This document shows, piece after piece, positions 36,096 to 48,769 of a stretch of 64,000 nt of DNA. The stretch is from assembly GCF_000247695.1 (NCBI RefSeq), contig NW_004624751.1:28256674-28320673 (forward strand). Direction: 5' to 3'. The notes under the pieces are model-generated. The model saw only the letters and a list, made by a program, of their open reading frames with translations. It made no database searches and was not told the DNA's origin. Origin of the DNA: Heterocephalus glaber. Taxonomy: Eukaryota; Chordata; Mammalia; Rodentia; Bathyergidae. The first letter of the stretch is position 1, and every line of letters begins with the position of its first letter. The translations under genes were made by a program, and so were the position numbers.

Positions 36096-36483
36096 TGTTA
36101 GAATTTACCCCTGGCTAGAATTTTGATCATAAGTATCTCATAAAGGCACCTGTGTAAAGGGTTAGTACCCGCTTGTTGCTATTGGGAGATGATGGAACTT
36201 TAAGAGGTGGGACTTAGCAAGAGGTCTTAGGTTATTAGACAAATGATCTTGAAGGGGACTATTGGATCCTCGTTCTTTCTGTCCTTGATTCTTCAATATC
36301 ACTACATTAGCTACTTTCACCCCAACATGCTCCTGCCACAATTTGCTACCTTGCCACAGACCCAAAAGCAATAGGGCCTACTAACCATTAAGTGAGACTT
36401 CTAAAAATATGTGCCCAAATAAACGTTTCTTCTTTTTCGTTTATTATCTCAGGTATTTTGTCACAGTGACAGAAAGCTGACTA
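36096..36483 (+). mobile_element. MaLR-type solitary LTR
   Basis: TGTTAGAATTT start region, GCTATTGGGAGATGATGGAA, TTAAGAGGTGGGACTTAG, CACAGACCCAAAAGCAATAG, a polyadenylation-like CCCAAATAAACG region, then ATCTCAGGTATTTTGTCACA and a GCTGACTACA end follow the mammalian MaLR LTR order in sense orientation. No internal region is attached. Confidence 0.75.
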
Positions 36484-36682
36484 CAGAGGAAGGAGTGAAA
36501 AAAAGCTGTTCACCTTAAGTATCATATTATTTTACAATCAGATAAAACTAATTTGTACTCTCCAATCTGTTTTTATGTGGTTAGTGAAGTTGAGGTTGGA
36601 TGACTGGTGGAGGTGGTTGAATCCGCTCTGTATTTTCCTTAGTTAATCTTGATAGATTTGTTGAAGAAAGTAGACTTTTGAG

Positions 36683-36893
36683 AGTGTGATAACACATACC
36701 TGTAATCCCAGCACTCTGGGATGTTGAGGCAGGAGGATAGCATATTTGAGCCCAATTTGGGCAATTTAGGCAGACACTGTCTAAAAGAAAAAAAAAGTGG
36801 CTGGGGATGTAGCTCAGCGTGAGGGCCCTGAATTCAATCCCCAGCAACACACACAAACACACACACACACACAGATAGAAAAAAGAAAGCAAG
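36683..36893 (+). mobile_element. B1-dID dimeric SINE
   Basis: B1 arm (36683-36785) with CCTGTAATCCCAGCACTCTG and GTTGAGGCAGGAGGATAG is joined by an A-rich linker to an ID-like arm (36797-36846) with GGCTGGGGATGTAGCTCAGC and AATTCAATCCCCAGCAAC, then a CA-rich tail. The flanks GTAGACTTTTGAG (36670-36682) and GTAGACCTTTGAG (36894-36906) form a 13-bp duplication with one mismatch, so the two arms moved as one unit. Confidence 0.9.
36847..36873. repeat. (CA)n tail microsatellite
   Basis: Imperfect CA array at the 3' end of the dimeric SINE, interrupted once by AAA. Confidence 0.9.
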
Positions 36894-36974
36894 GTAGACC
36901 TTTGAGTATCTTATCCACCTCCGCTTTGAGGAGAAATGGCCAACTTTAGGATGTATGCAAAATCTCAGACACTA

Positions 36975-37095
36975 TTCTGGCAAAATATTATCAAGTTTAT
37001 TATTTAGTTCTTACATTATGAGATAGATATGATCAACTAATTTTAAACATATGGAAACTGGGATCTCTTAAAAGTAGAGGAGTCTGACCAATGTT
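36975..37095 (-). repeat. Possible MIR fragment (reverse)
   Basis: Order of CTTACATTATGAGATAGATA, CATATGGAAACTGGGATC and AGTAGAGGAGTCTGACC is MIR-like in reverse. Confidence 0.4.
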
Positions 37096-37099
37096 GCTG

Positions 37100-39780
37100 G
37101 GATTGGGAATCATGTCTATCATTCTTTTGAAGCCATTTTCACATTTACACAGAGGTATTTTATTTCAACCAGTGAATTTGTTTAGAACCAATAACTTTAA
37201 TCTTTTAGCACAAATCTATAGAATTGAAAAATTATATTCAGTAGGCTTATGATTTAATCAGATGCTCTCAGTTAAAATACAAGATATAAATCTTGAATTA
37301 TTAGTATTACACAAGTAAACAAGTACCATCTGATAGATTTCCACTTATATATTATTTATAGATGCAATTTTAAAGAGAGTGGCAATGCCCATAAAATAGG
37401 AAAAGCAAATAACCATGTGTAGAGAGTGAATCTGCCTCTCTATATTTGATAAGTTAAGGGTGAGTTGTTACTATCTATCACTGAGCTCTTTGGCTTTAAG
37501 AAATAAAATATATCATCTTATTATGAATTCCTAGAAATAAACATCTACTTAAAATATAATTTCCTCAGTTGGCCTCACACCTCGCATTTCTCTGCTAGGA
37601 AAAATAAAGGTAGGGGGCGATTGGAAAAACCAGAAAAAGGAAAATAATGCCATTTCTAGAACTGCAATTTATATTAATATTTCTCTCTGAAGTCTGAGGT
37701 ATGACTTTATAGAAGACATTTAGCAATATTTCACATTATGCTGGTTTCTTTTTATATTTTTCTATTATGCAAATGACATGATTATTTCAAGCTTTCTAGT
37801 GTTGAGGCCTCTAGGAGAAGTTCAAGAAGAGAATTCAGCCCCATAATGTGGAACATTGGCATTACCCACATCAGGCTGCTAATCAACATTAGGGGAGTTT
37901 GTCTTTAACTCAGGTTCAGTTCGATTGACATCAGACCCTTAGAATCTGTGTATGTGATGAACCTGAGGACAGCATACTGTCCCTTTGGATGAAATAATAT
38001 CACTTTGCAAGTGAGGAACAATTTATAATTAGTGGTATGTAGGTTTGCAGTAATTATTTAGCTATATAGATGGATAGGAAGTAGATATGTTTTTGGAGAA
38101 AACTACTTTATAGTCTTTACACTAAGCATAAATGTATTTGTAATGTGTTCTGAAGAACTGTCAGACCAATGAATGTTGGGCATCCTTGGTGAATATAAAG
38201 AAATATAAAACTTTCATTGAGGTTATGCAGATGGAAGATAATATGTAAGCATAACAAAATAAATGAAATGCTCAAAATTATCATTTTAATTGAAAAGAGA
38301 CCATGTGCAAACATAGTTGGAGGGTTTAGTTTTCTCTTCTGATAGCTGAATGACTCTTGAAAAGGACCCCTTGCTTTCAGTAAGATTTATCAGGTTAAAA
38401 AAAGGTTTTGATTTAATATTTGAAGACAGAGTTAACCTCCTGCTGTGCTTTAAGTATTTGAAAACCTGCTGCAAAGTGGCATTTCAAAGACAGCTTAATA
38501 TTAAATTCAGTTTGCAATATTCATATCTAATTGTTATTAGATGCATTGTGCTGTTAATAAGTAGTAGCATATCAATGTTATTATGTTTGGCTTTAACAAG
38601 CATTTTTAAACCTTTGTCTAAGGACACTATTCTTGTAAATGTATTGAGAAACATTTATACAAGCATTTAAAATATGGATTATCATTTTTCTATTCAATTA
38701 AGATACTCTTGAATTGGAACTGTACCTTCTTATTTATGGGTAGCTCTAAGTTCAAACCCACTGTATAATATAAATACTAATATACACAAAATATACCACA
38801 AAAATACCAATATACACAAAAAGTATGGTTTTTCTTCTAAAGTATGATGGTGAAAATTCACTGAAGCCTAAGTATTACAATAAGTTGATGGCTTTAGTAG
38901 AATGGAAGCATCGGTTAACATTGTTTTCCTGTGTATTTTAAGTGTTCTGTAGGTTCATGATATCTTTTTATCTCATATAAAAGTAAAAACTAAAAATCTT
39001 ACATTAGATTGCTACTTTTATCTGATGAAGAACAAATGATTGTGCACAGAGTCATTATTAATCATTAATAGCATGACAGAAGAGTTGACTGCAGTGGCAA
39101 AAATCAAGTCAGTTTTATTATTCATTAAGACATTCCTGAAGGAGAGAACTTTCATAGAAGAATAGACAATAGAATTACAATATTTCACAGATGTGATGTG
39201 AAATATGACTATGTGCTAAACTGCTTTGCCTTTTTCAATCAGATTTTCCAAATGATTTATGCTCATTTAAATGGTATTAGTAAATTATTACCATCTATTA
39301 TCATCATCACTCAGACTTTGTTGTTAGATATTTTGTATCATAGAAATGTTAATAATTTTTGTTTTTTCAAAAGAAAAAAAACTTATCCTAACAGGGATTT
39401 TAAAATATATTAAACACTTCCAAGTCATTAAACATTATTTTAAATAGCTTTATGAATGTCCTACATTTGATGTGGGCATAGTTTCCATTTGGACTCAAGA
39501 ATCTTTGACCATGACTCTGAATTTTGTAGTGATTATTTTTATATGATATTTTCATAGGTATATAATTCACATTTGATTGAATTATGTTCATTACTTGTGG
39601 TTATTTTGACATAAGTTTAATGGAGAGGAATCTGAGTTGCTGTTTGAAGTTGAGGAGGAAGAGGTGTTTAGTATTAGTCTTACATAAAAATAATGAATTT
39701 TTGTTCAAATTACAAAAGTAGTGGAATTTTAATGCCTGCTTAATATTAAGAGTCGTATATTTTAATTGTTTTCTGTAAAA
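37100..39780. other. Long AT-rich stretch, nothing recognised
   Basis: Includes a small imperfect tandem repeat of AATATACACAAAA-type units at 38775-38822. Frames of up to 106 residues (38350-38670 +) lack any family signature. Confidence 0.5.
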
Positions 39781-39798
39781 TACCTTGTCTCTTACTTA

Positions 39799-39894
39799 CT
39801 TCTTCTTTTTTTTTTTTTTGGTACTGGGGATCGAACTGGGATCCTTGCGTTTGCGCAGCAGGCAGTGAAACCACTGAGCTAAATCCCCAGCCCT
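39799..39894 (-). mobile_element. tRNA-derived ID-like SINE (reverse), perfect duplication
   Basis: The reverse-complement body is intact, with GGTACTGGGGATCGAACTGG and GCTAAATCCCCAGCCCT. The flanks CTTGTCTCTTACTTA at 39784-39798 and 39895-39909 are identical over 15 bp, making this one of the youngest-looking insertions here. Confidence 0.95.
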
Positions 39895-39909
39895 CTTGTC
39901 TCTTACTTA

Positions 39910-41050
39910 AATGGGAAAGTAAAAATCATCCAATGCTTTCCTCATATAGTCCTCTCTCTAAGATCTTTTGTCTATTAGCACATTTTTTCTTGGTTCCGTT
40001 TCCCTCAACCTCTCATTTTCTCTTCATTCTTTCCTGGTCAAACTTAAAAATTTCACTTGCATTCATCTTTATATTCACTCATCAATTCAGTGCAATGTGA
40101 CTCCTCTTCCTAACCCTCTATAATATAGGATGGATTATTTCCAGTTTCCACTGAATATTTCTAAAACGAGGAATAACATTCTTGAGTAGGTATTTGAAAA
40201 AAAAAGTCACCCTGGTTAGTGAAGCAACAAAAGTAATTATAGGATCTGTTAAGTTGCTTTCTCAAAGGCCCAGCTGCTAAAAGATAGTTACCTGGAAGTA
40301 CGGGACTTTGAGAATGGCAGGTGGTAGGGAACTCAAAGAGACATTTAGAAGAGAGAATCGCAATATTGATTTACTCTGGTACCCACATAATTCCATCTGA
40401 ATCCATAAAATACCAAGCTTTAAAACAGGATATAAATAATTATACTCTTCACCTCCCAGGTTAGGATTAACTGGAGTAATATAAGAAAAAGTATTTTGAA
40501 GTTAAATTGTACTATATAGTGTAAAGTGGTAAGAGGCTCTCAGACTGGAAAAACATAGGACCTTCAAATTCATCTTTCTCTGTCTTTAACAAAACATAGA
40601 AACAACAACAACAAGAAACTATCTTATTCTTATGGAGTGAAAGTGAATTTTAGAGCTAGAGAGCAGAACCATTGTTTTATAGCTTATATAATTAATGTAG
40701 GCTATAAATTCCAACTTTATATTGGAAGTACTACATAAGTAAACCCAGCCCATATTTCTTTTTAACATACATTCATTTCAGATAGCAAGAAAAAATAATT
40801 TCTTTTATAAGCCATGTGAATTTAATTTGAATATGAGAATTAGTTTGGTTCTACACAGCACATGGGTTACTCATAAAGTTAACACTTGTCTTTAAATAAT
40901 ATTTGCTCCTAACAAAGAAATTAGCAGATTCTCACTAGCAAGTCATACAGTATAAATTTTCTTTATATAATCATTTCTATTTTTTTAATTATTCCGATAT
41001 CTTTCTCACTGGATTTACTTTTCTCCATCACTAATTATTTAAAGTATTTT
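39910..41050. other. AT-rich stretch, nothing recognised
   Basis: No coding or repeat signature supported. Confidence 0.5.
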
Positions 41051-41239
41051 CTTTAAAGAAGGTGTTAAGTGTTTATTTTGCTCCAAATGTTGTGCCAGTG
41101 TTGGGAATATAAGTAGGAATCAGAGGGATCAGTTTCAGTCCTTATTTTCGAAAGTACTACCCCAGTAATGTCTCCTATCTGCCATAAAGTTTTGATACAC
41201 ATTGTTCTTCAGTCTAGAAGGGCCCCCACCATCTCTCTC

Positions 41240-41460
41240 TCCAGGTCTTTACTGTACGATCAGTATATGTCTTTTTCAGCTTACATCACAACTGTAAGTA
41301 AATAATTATTCATGTAATCATTTATTTAGCTGTTACATCTCCTACACTATTATAAATACCATAAAAACAAATACTGTTTACCTAGAGCTGAGCAAAATAC
41401 CAGGCACATATAGCTGTTTCAGAATATTTGTAAGACATGTGAATGAATAAATGATGATAT
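41240..41460 (+). repeat. L2-like 3' end
   Basis: ACCTAGAGCTGAGCAAAATA, CCAGGCACATATAGCTG and GTGAATGAATAAATG follow the L2 3' terminus pattern (a 'cagcacctagcacagtgcctggcacatag'-like run ending in GAATGAATG). Confidence 0.55.
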
Positions 41461-41679
41461 AATTGCTCAGAGATAGCAAAGAGAAAAAAAGATGATAAAC
41501 CAAGGATTACTAATATTACATAGGTCAATAGAAATAATGGAGGAGGAAGTGGAGATTATTTCCACTTATGAATTCCTGCAACATAATTTACATTAAAAAA
41601 GTAACTTTGATGTCATAAACTTTAAAGTTAGAATTAAGATGGCAACAGCATGTTAAATGTGATATGCCATTGTCTCCAA

Positions 41680-41965
41680 GAGATCTCCCCTGATCCCCTT
41701 GTCTTTCCTACTCTCTCATCCTACTTAATTTTTGTTGATAACACTTAGTGATTCTCTCATATAGTTGCATCTATTCATGCATACATTTGAGTGTACCATT
41801 TTTACAAACTGAACTATTAATATAATAAATTATTTTTTACTCTTGTTCATGGTTTTTCTCTCCTATGAGAATGTTGGTTCCAGGATACCAGGACATTGAC
41901 TATTTTTATTTTATTTTTGCATTCTATATTGTCTGGAAGAACTGGTAGCCCATGTTAGGAAGTCA
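41680..41965 (+). repeat. L2-like 3' end
   Basis: A pyrimidine-rich stretch with CTTTCCTACTCTCTCATCC leads to TATGAGAATGTTGGTTCCAG, GACATTGACTATTTTTATTT and GGAAGAACTGGTAGCCCATG, which matches the L2 3' terminal layout in a diverged form. Confidence 0.5.
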
Positions 41966-41969
41966 AGAT

Positions 41970-43340
41970 GTTTTTTGGTGAATGATTTTTGTATAGATAG
42001 TTTATCAGATTGAGAAACTAAAAGGGCATTGATGACCTTAGAGAGTTGCAGAGATGAAGTAGGCATGACTATGCTATTTGGGTGTTCTTGAGCTAATCTG
42101 GCCCATTTATCTTTGCACTTAACAATCCATGCCTAAACTCCATGTGGTCACATTATTGAGATTGAATTTTGGGGTATATGGGTGACCTGCTTCTGATGGG
42201 ACCAATATGATAAGTTTATCTGTCCACTTCAGTCCCCTCCTCCCCCAAATTTATAATCTATCCAATGATGAAATGAGGCTGGAAAACTGCAGTAAACACT
42301 TTTATTTGGAAAAAAAAGACTAGGAGACAAACTGGTATCTACAGAAAATTTGAAATCCATCTGAGCACAATTTTGTGCAGGTGCCTTCTCTAGGGTTATA
42401 AGGACATTTCTAAGGATGTTACTGAGCAACTCTGCTGTCTTGGGATGCCCTGCTTTGCCCACCATTCTCTGTGGTTCCTGGCTCCAACTTGCCAGAGGGT
42501 CTTCCTTTTATGTTATCCTTTTGGACCATATCAGAATGGCACTGGGGAATATGACCCACCTGAAAGTTTAAGGATTTCTGAGGCAACTTCCTGCTCAAGA
42601 AAAATAAGGGTCCAGAGTCACTTAAATCTCTAATAGTCATAGAATTTTTTAGTCTGGTACAGAATTTCTTTGGCAGCACAACTCTTGAAATAAACTAGTC
42701 CAATTAGTTCCATATGCCAGCATCCATGTATTGCCTTGTCAAATAGATTTTGTTTTTAAAATGATTCATAGACCTGTTACATTTCTCTGCTTTTCAATCT
42801 TCTTGCTACTCTTTCAATTTGAAGAAGGTGCCTCTGAGTTTATCTTGTGTCTGGGGGAAACTTATACCTTAACCTGATCTTACCCAGAGGCACTTAAACT
42901 GTTGCAGGTATTACAGTAGGTATGAAGATCATCTTCTTAGCTCTAGCATTGTCAAAAATCTGGCTTTAATTATTTTTTTAATGCAAACAAATATGTTACC
43001 AATTCTAAAATTATAGGGCCCCAATTTTTCAATTTCTCGATTATCTTTCATTTCTCCTTTAATCTACATAATATTTCCTGAATATGCATCTAATACTAGA
43101 CAAAATCTAGGCACTAGGGCAAAAAGCACACTGTGAACAGTCTGTTCTCTAACACCTCCTAACACTGCAATTTCATTATATATACATGCTACTTCCAAAT
43201 CATTACAGACAGCATTTTACTTAATATTTTACTGTAAAAATATAGATTATGATTTATCCAAATTCTAATATCTGTTTTCTTACTATCTCAGCCCAACAAA
43301 ATGCTGCTAGGCTGGTTCTGTATTTTTAATGTTTTTATGT
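41970..43340. other. Unrecognised stretch
   Basis: 42220-42700 is GC-richer with overlapping short frames on both strands (86 residues - at 42419-42679; 62 residues + at 42445-42633). Composition suggests an old repeat, but I cannot name one. Confidence 0.4.
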
Positions 43341-43344
43341 AATA

Positions 43345-43610
43345 ATCAGGATAAGCTAGGCTATGCTGCAATAACAAACAGTCCCTAAATATTAGGAGGT
43401 TAACTTCCCAAATTTGATTCTCACCTCATAAAAAATTCAGACATATCTAGTCATTCTCTGTCAAAATTCTCACTACGTCAAACTTAAGGCTGCACCATTT
43501 CAACACAATACTTTATACAGAATTTTAACTTAGGGAAAATTATATCTCATGTTCACTGCTTTGAGGCTTCCCTATTGGAATCGGTGTGTTTGAGATTGCT
43601 CATCCTCTGC
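43345..43610 (-). repeat. Ancient repeat, LTR/MER-like
   Basis: AAGCTAGGCTATGCTGCAAT and AACAAACAGTCCCTAAATAT mark the end of an old mammalian repeat in reverse orientation. Family not named. Confidence 0.4.
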
Positions 43611-43974
43611 AGAGTTACAAGGCCAACTTGACAATTCAGAAGATTCATTTGGTTTTGCATATACCTGTGATTCATGGAAACAGGCAGATTAATTTCCTCC
43701 ATTTCTTTCCCTAAATACATCTGGCCTGACTTATGGCATATTCAGTTCTTGGACAAAGGTTTGCAAAATGGAGCAATTCTCCAGCTTCAGCTGGCATGAA
43801 CTGATATATGGGGATATATTCATATTAAGATGTATTCTCTTTCCCTGCTTCATTCTCCTTGTCCAACCTGTTCACATGGTTTGTACACTGGAAAAGTAAT
43901 GAATAAGTGAATAGAAATAGAAATAAAATGCAGTAATTTAGTATTACACTAAATTGGCTAAGAAAGCATCCTAA

Positions 43975-44160
43975 CTCCTTACCTGCCACCCAGGGTCCTT
44001 CATGATCCAGTCTTTTCCTCTGTGAAATGCCATTCCCTCTCAGAAATCTCTGCTGGTCTCATTTGGAAACATTAATTGTATAATTTTTAGGTGTATCTGT
44101 TATAGCATCTGTTGTTTTCTTATGTGGATTATAACTTCGGGTACATTTATACCTTCATAA
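43975..44160 (+). repeat. Possible L2 fragment
   Basis: CAGGGTCCTTCATGATCCAG followed by TGCCATTCCCTCTCAGAAAT is similar in order to the L2 3' region. Strongly diverged. Confidence 0.35.
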
Positions 44161-44286
44161 CAATTTGTTTAATATATAAATGTGCTCCAGAGAAACAGGC
44201 TTCCTAGTATAGTTAGAACAAGAATCAAAGGAGATGTAGACTCTGCAATACACAGGAAGGGTGGGAATGATGATCTCGTCCACAGT

Positions 44287-44633
44287 TGTTACGGTGTGGA
44301 TCTGGACCGTTCCCCAAAGCCTCATCCGCTCGGAGGTGGGGCTTGTGGAAGGGGATTGTACCCTGGGGCCCCCATAGCTGATGAGCTATTGGAGTTAGAG
44401 ACTTCAGGAGCCCCATGTGACCTGGAAGGTAGCATCTCCCTCTTCGTACTCCCCTTCACGCTCTGCTTCTTGGTGGTCTTGGCATGAGTAGCCTCTCCTC
44501 TGTGATGCCCTTTCACCGAGGTGTTCTGCCGTAGGGCCAGAGGCAGTAACTGTGAGTCAAATAAACCTCTTTTTCTTTAAGCAGTGGAGCTGTCTAGTAT
44601 TGTTTCTCTGCAATGATAAAAGCGTGTAATACA
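44287..44633 (+). mobile_element. MaLR-type solitary LTR, CpG-rich
   Basis: It starts TGTTACGGTGTGGATCTGG, has AAAGCCTCATCCGCTCGG, TGTGGAAGGGGATTGTACC, a polyadenylation region TCAAATAAACCTCTTTTTCT, and ends GCGTGTAATACA. The order is that of mammalian MaLR LTRs. CpG dinucleotides are clearly more common than in the surrounding AT-rich sequence, which suggests less decay than the LTR at 10571-10983. Frames of 101 (+) and 64 (-) residues overlap it and are not genes. Confidence 0.78.
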
Positions 44634-44639
44634 AGTAGT

Positions 44640-44990
44640 GTTACTGACTAATAAATACAAGGAGCGATGCCAAATCCCACTCAGGTTAAACAATTCTAAG
44701 GTCCCTGTTCTTACTCTGAAGCTCTACCCAGTCTCTCAGTAAATATTTATGAATTGTTGCGCTATATGTGAATACATTTGTATATGTGGAGGGTTTCAGT
44801 ATTCTCGACGTCACATGTTTAGGGCATGTGGTGTTGAAGAAAATTGTTAGGAAGGTGCTTCTCTGAAGATATTTACAGAGATTAGAGAGTAAACTTGAGG
44901 GAGGAAACAACACCGTAAGTAGACACGTGACAGAAAAAGATCGCTATGTTGGTGAGAGATAAGTTCTCCATCCTTTCTCACATTATTTCT
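44640..44990. other. Unrecognised stretch
   Basis: Between the MaLR LTR and the compound microsatellite. Nothing recognised. Confidence 0.45.
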
Positions 44991-44994
44991 TCTC

Positions 44995-45045
44995 TCCCTT
45001 CCTTCCTTCCTTCCTTCCTTCCTTCCTTCCTTCCTTCCTTCCTTC

Positions 45046-45131
<86 letters not shown>

Positions 45132-45165
45132 TTCCTTCCTTCCTTCCTTTTTTCTTTTTCTTTTC
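44995..45165. repeat. Compound microsatellite (CCTT)n-(CTTT)n-(CT)n
   Basis: A pyrimidine-only block: CCTT units to about 45048, then CTTT units to about 45103, then CT units to about 45129, then CCTT-like units again to about 45148 and a T-rich end. The frames through it (Leu/Pro/Ser on one strand, Lys/Glu/Arg on the other) are artefacts of the repeat. Confidence 0.97.
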
Positions 45166-45169
45166 TTCC

Positions 45170-48085
45170 AAAAGCTCTGGTTCTTTCTATGCCATAACCT
45201 TGATCATTATACCTGAAGCAAGCATTCTAATTCTCAGCATCATGACACTCACTGAAAAATATCTGTAATGTATTTACTTAAAGGGCACAAGAAAGAGACT
45301 TTGATTCCATTTTGAAAAGAAAAAGTCTTGTAGAAGTATTTTACAGTAAAACAAACTTATTCTACAGTATCTCACTTAGTTCTTCTAGCGCTGTGATCCA
45401 AATATTAAAGATTAAAAAATAAAGAAAAGAAATCTGAGAATAATGAGTGAAATATCCAATTTAGTTATAAAACGTGCTTTCTTACGATTTTGTTATAGAT
45501 TATTTGTAGGAACTGAAAAATTTCTTAATGTGAAATTTTTGCAAATGGAATCATTCAATCTAAAGCTAATACAAAAAACATGTTTACCATTAGCCAGTCA
45601 GTGATATTTCTTATCTCCAGAAAATTCTATAATATTGCATTAATAATTTTTCATGTTACTCCTTTTCTTATTATATTATCTGTAAGTGTCTACATGAGAT
45701 ACATACTTTTAAAAACATGGGGAGCCAATTTTATTAGTATATTCTACCTGATTATGGGTGTTTAAAAGTTTTCCTAGACTCACTAAAATGTAAGCTGGGT
45801 TTTTAAAAGTAGAAATATGGTTCAATTAATTTTTCAATTAATTAATTTGTTCTATAAAACTGATTTTTTATGTCTAAAGAATTTATGTAGGACAGTTAGA
45901 GAAGCTCTGCACTCAAACAAGATTATTTTTTTTTTACTGATTCTTCTAAATATAAAGCTACATTAAAAATAAGAAAATTAAAAATTATCAGTGATTTGGT
46001 TATCTTCTGTGAAACTAAACTGGCCTTTAACTGGGTAATTATGAAGTTTTAGAACATCATTTTAATGTAATCTGACAGTAAACCTTAATTTTGACTAAAA
46101 ATCTTACAATTGCAGTATTTCAATTTTTAGAGTATGCAATTATTTATTCTCAAAAAGTGCAATATAAAATAAATGAATTACCACCTCTAATTCCTAAGTC
46201 AATATGATCAAAATTAATACAGACAGAGGAATATATTCAAAGCACAATATAATTTTGAGAACATTGGCTCTCATATGCTATATCAATAGAATAGCCAGGG
46301 CACTGTCTGATTAGAGGATACATGGATGCATGCAGAATTTGAATCCCATACACAATATTTAACTTGAGGAGCATTAGAAATTCTAGGTTTTTAGATTTTG
46401 TATGTGATGAGATTTAGTTTGATTTTTGTGGATTAAAATAAATAATTTCCATTTGAGGAAATTTCAAAGCCTCTTGCATATTATGAAGCTATTTTTGCAC
46501 ACTTGCAGGATGAGAATGGCTTGGAATTGCAGACCTGTTCTTGTGCATGTGTGACTTGCAGAGAGTATCTTGGTTTACAATGGAAATTCTATGTTATGTG
46601 TGCTGAAAAATAATTTTTAGTGCAAACCATTAAATTTCTTTGGTAAATTTATTAGATTATATAGATCTATTACACATTTGCACATGACATGGGAATCACA
46701 TTTTATTTACTTACTTTCAGGTTGCAGGTATAAATTTAACAATTAATAAACTTATCTTCATTTTAATCAGCAAATAATAAACCATCTAGATAAGATTTTT
46801 ATAAGAATATAAAAAGATTGTATGAAGAAAGAACAAAGATTATTCACTTACTGTCTTATTAAAAAAGAATAACATAAAGTATATTTTGTGAACTATTTCA
46901 CATAAAAGGGCATAGTTCTGGAAATAAATCTAATTCACTGTTAACTATTTCAAGATACAAAACAAAATGTCAATCAATAAAATTATGTGGATGAGACACT
47001 ATGAATAAGTAATTTTTTATACAGAATAGCAACAAATTTTGAGAAGTTAACATTTAATTTCATATTTGTTTTTAAAAACTATTGATATTTGATTTTGAGA
47101 TTTTAATGATGCTAAATTAGTATTGCCTTAACCTATCAAGTGGTGATTTTGAAATCCTTTTTAAAAATTATTTTAAATTGATGGAATTATATTTATTATG
47201 ATGTTGAAATTCTTATACTGTTTGGAATTTTTAAACCTTGGCTTACTTGCTGTATCTGTATCAGATGAATATTTAACTATTGTACTTTAATTTGTTTACC
47301 CATTCAACATCACATTAGATCCCCTTAAGATAAATGAGTCTTCATACAGGCATTGAAGGGCTATCTAATACAATGTGTTAGGTGATATAGGGGATTTACT
47401 ATGGGAATCCCTTATTTTTTTCCTTGCAAAGCAATAGACATTCAATAGACATTTACTTAACAAAACATAAATGTGCATAGATGGTCTCAATGCACCTATC
47501 TTCAATCATTTCTAATCTCCTTCTTAGTCTGCATTCTGGAAGCAATGGGTTTTCTTCTGATTTGATTGTCTAATCTGTTTCCCTTCACTGATAAAGTTCA
47601 GAGCATGGGATGCTATTAGAGTGTTTTCTGGCTTTATTATTTACTCTACCATCTTCTTCTCAAGGCCTGAGGAAGTGCTAAAAGTAACATAATACCACTA
47701 TGAGAAAAAAATTCTCATTACTCTGTTCATTCAATAGCGATAGGAGAATAAAGGCACAAGATTCTTTGCCTACTTTAGACAGACTTTGTTAAAGCAGAAA
47801 TTCAAGAGATGGAAGAAACAGCACACATACCGAGGGAGGAGAGAAGGGAGTCAGTGACATAAGTTATTATGAAATTCATGTAATAAGAGAAATTGATGTC
47901 ACAACCACAACAGCAAAACAGCACAGGCAAGAGAGAAAACCTAGGCTGCAAAAGCCAAGAGAATTTCAAGGATACAGGAGTGCTGGAGGCAAGAATGGGC
48001 TCCATGACAATTGAGGACCAGAGCTCTGAGTGCAAATGACACATATTCAGGGACTTCCTAAAATCTTTGCGGATGGCCAGAAATA
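45170..48085. other. Long AT-rich stretch, nothing recognised
   Basis: 45.5-47.5 kb is among the most AT-rich parts of the window, with no coding or repeat signature. 47.80-48.02 kb is GC-richer and may be an old repeat. Confidence 0.5.
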
Positions 48086-48089
48086 TGTT

Positions 48090-48765
48090 TATCCCACTGT
48101 TGTGACCCTATGCTTGCTCCCAGGTAATGTGACCTATTCCCACACCCGCTTAAACCCTTCCATTCCCAGCCAGATTTCTAGAGTGAATACTCTATGTGAT
48201 TGCTGCCTCTATGCCTCCACTTCCAGTCACTGACAGTCAAAAATGGCAACCACTGGCTTCCAATACCACCGATTGTTCTTTCCTTTGATAAAGTGAACTC
48301 TATCCAGTAGTGGACAAGTCTCTTTGCTTAAACTTTCTGTGGCATTAATGGGTTGAACACTTGCTCCATTTCAAATATCTGATTTCCCTTTGCTTCAAGA
48401 GCTTTTTTGGCTCCAGAGTTTTTCCACCAACATGGTGCTTTCTCTTAATGCCTTCCCTGCTTCACTGATTATACCTTGATAGTTTCTTTATTGTCTCTGT
48501 CCACTTTTTAAATTACTTTCCTGCAGGTAGTTTTATTGGCCCTTTTTACTTCTCCTCTCAATCTTCTCAATTCACACTCCTTCTGGGTAATCTCACCATC
48601 TCACATCAATTCAAATATCAGCTAGAAAGATGAGGGGAATCTAGGAATGTTTACTCTTCTCTCACACAGCTCCGACAAACTTACCTCCTCCAGAAAGGCC
48701 TCCTTGCTACTGACCTTACTTCAGTCCAAGTACTTTCACCCTCATAAATACTATTTGCCCTCAGG
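48090..48765 (+). repeat. L2-like fragments
   Basis: A pyrimidine-rich strand with ATTGGCCCTTTTTACTTCTC, CTCCTTCTGGGTAATCTCAC and CCTCCAGAAAGGCCTCCTTG follows L2 in sense orientation. Diverged and probably discontinuous. Confidence 0.5.
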
Positions 48766-48769
48766 ACAG

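Noticed and set aside
44182..44487. 101-residue + frame with normal-looking composition.
   Set aside because: Falls inside the MaLR LTR. Higher GC content explains the open frame.
44946..45197. Frames rich in Ser/Phe/Leu (+) or Lys/Glu/Arg (-).
   Set aside because: Produced entirely by the compound pyrimidine microsatellite.
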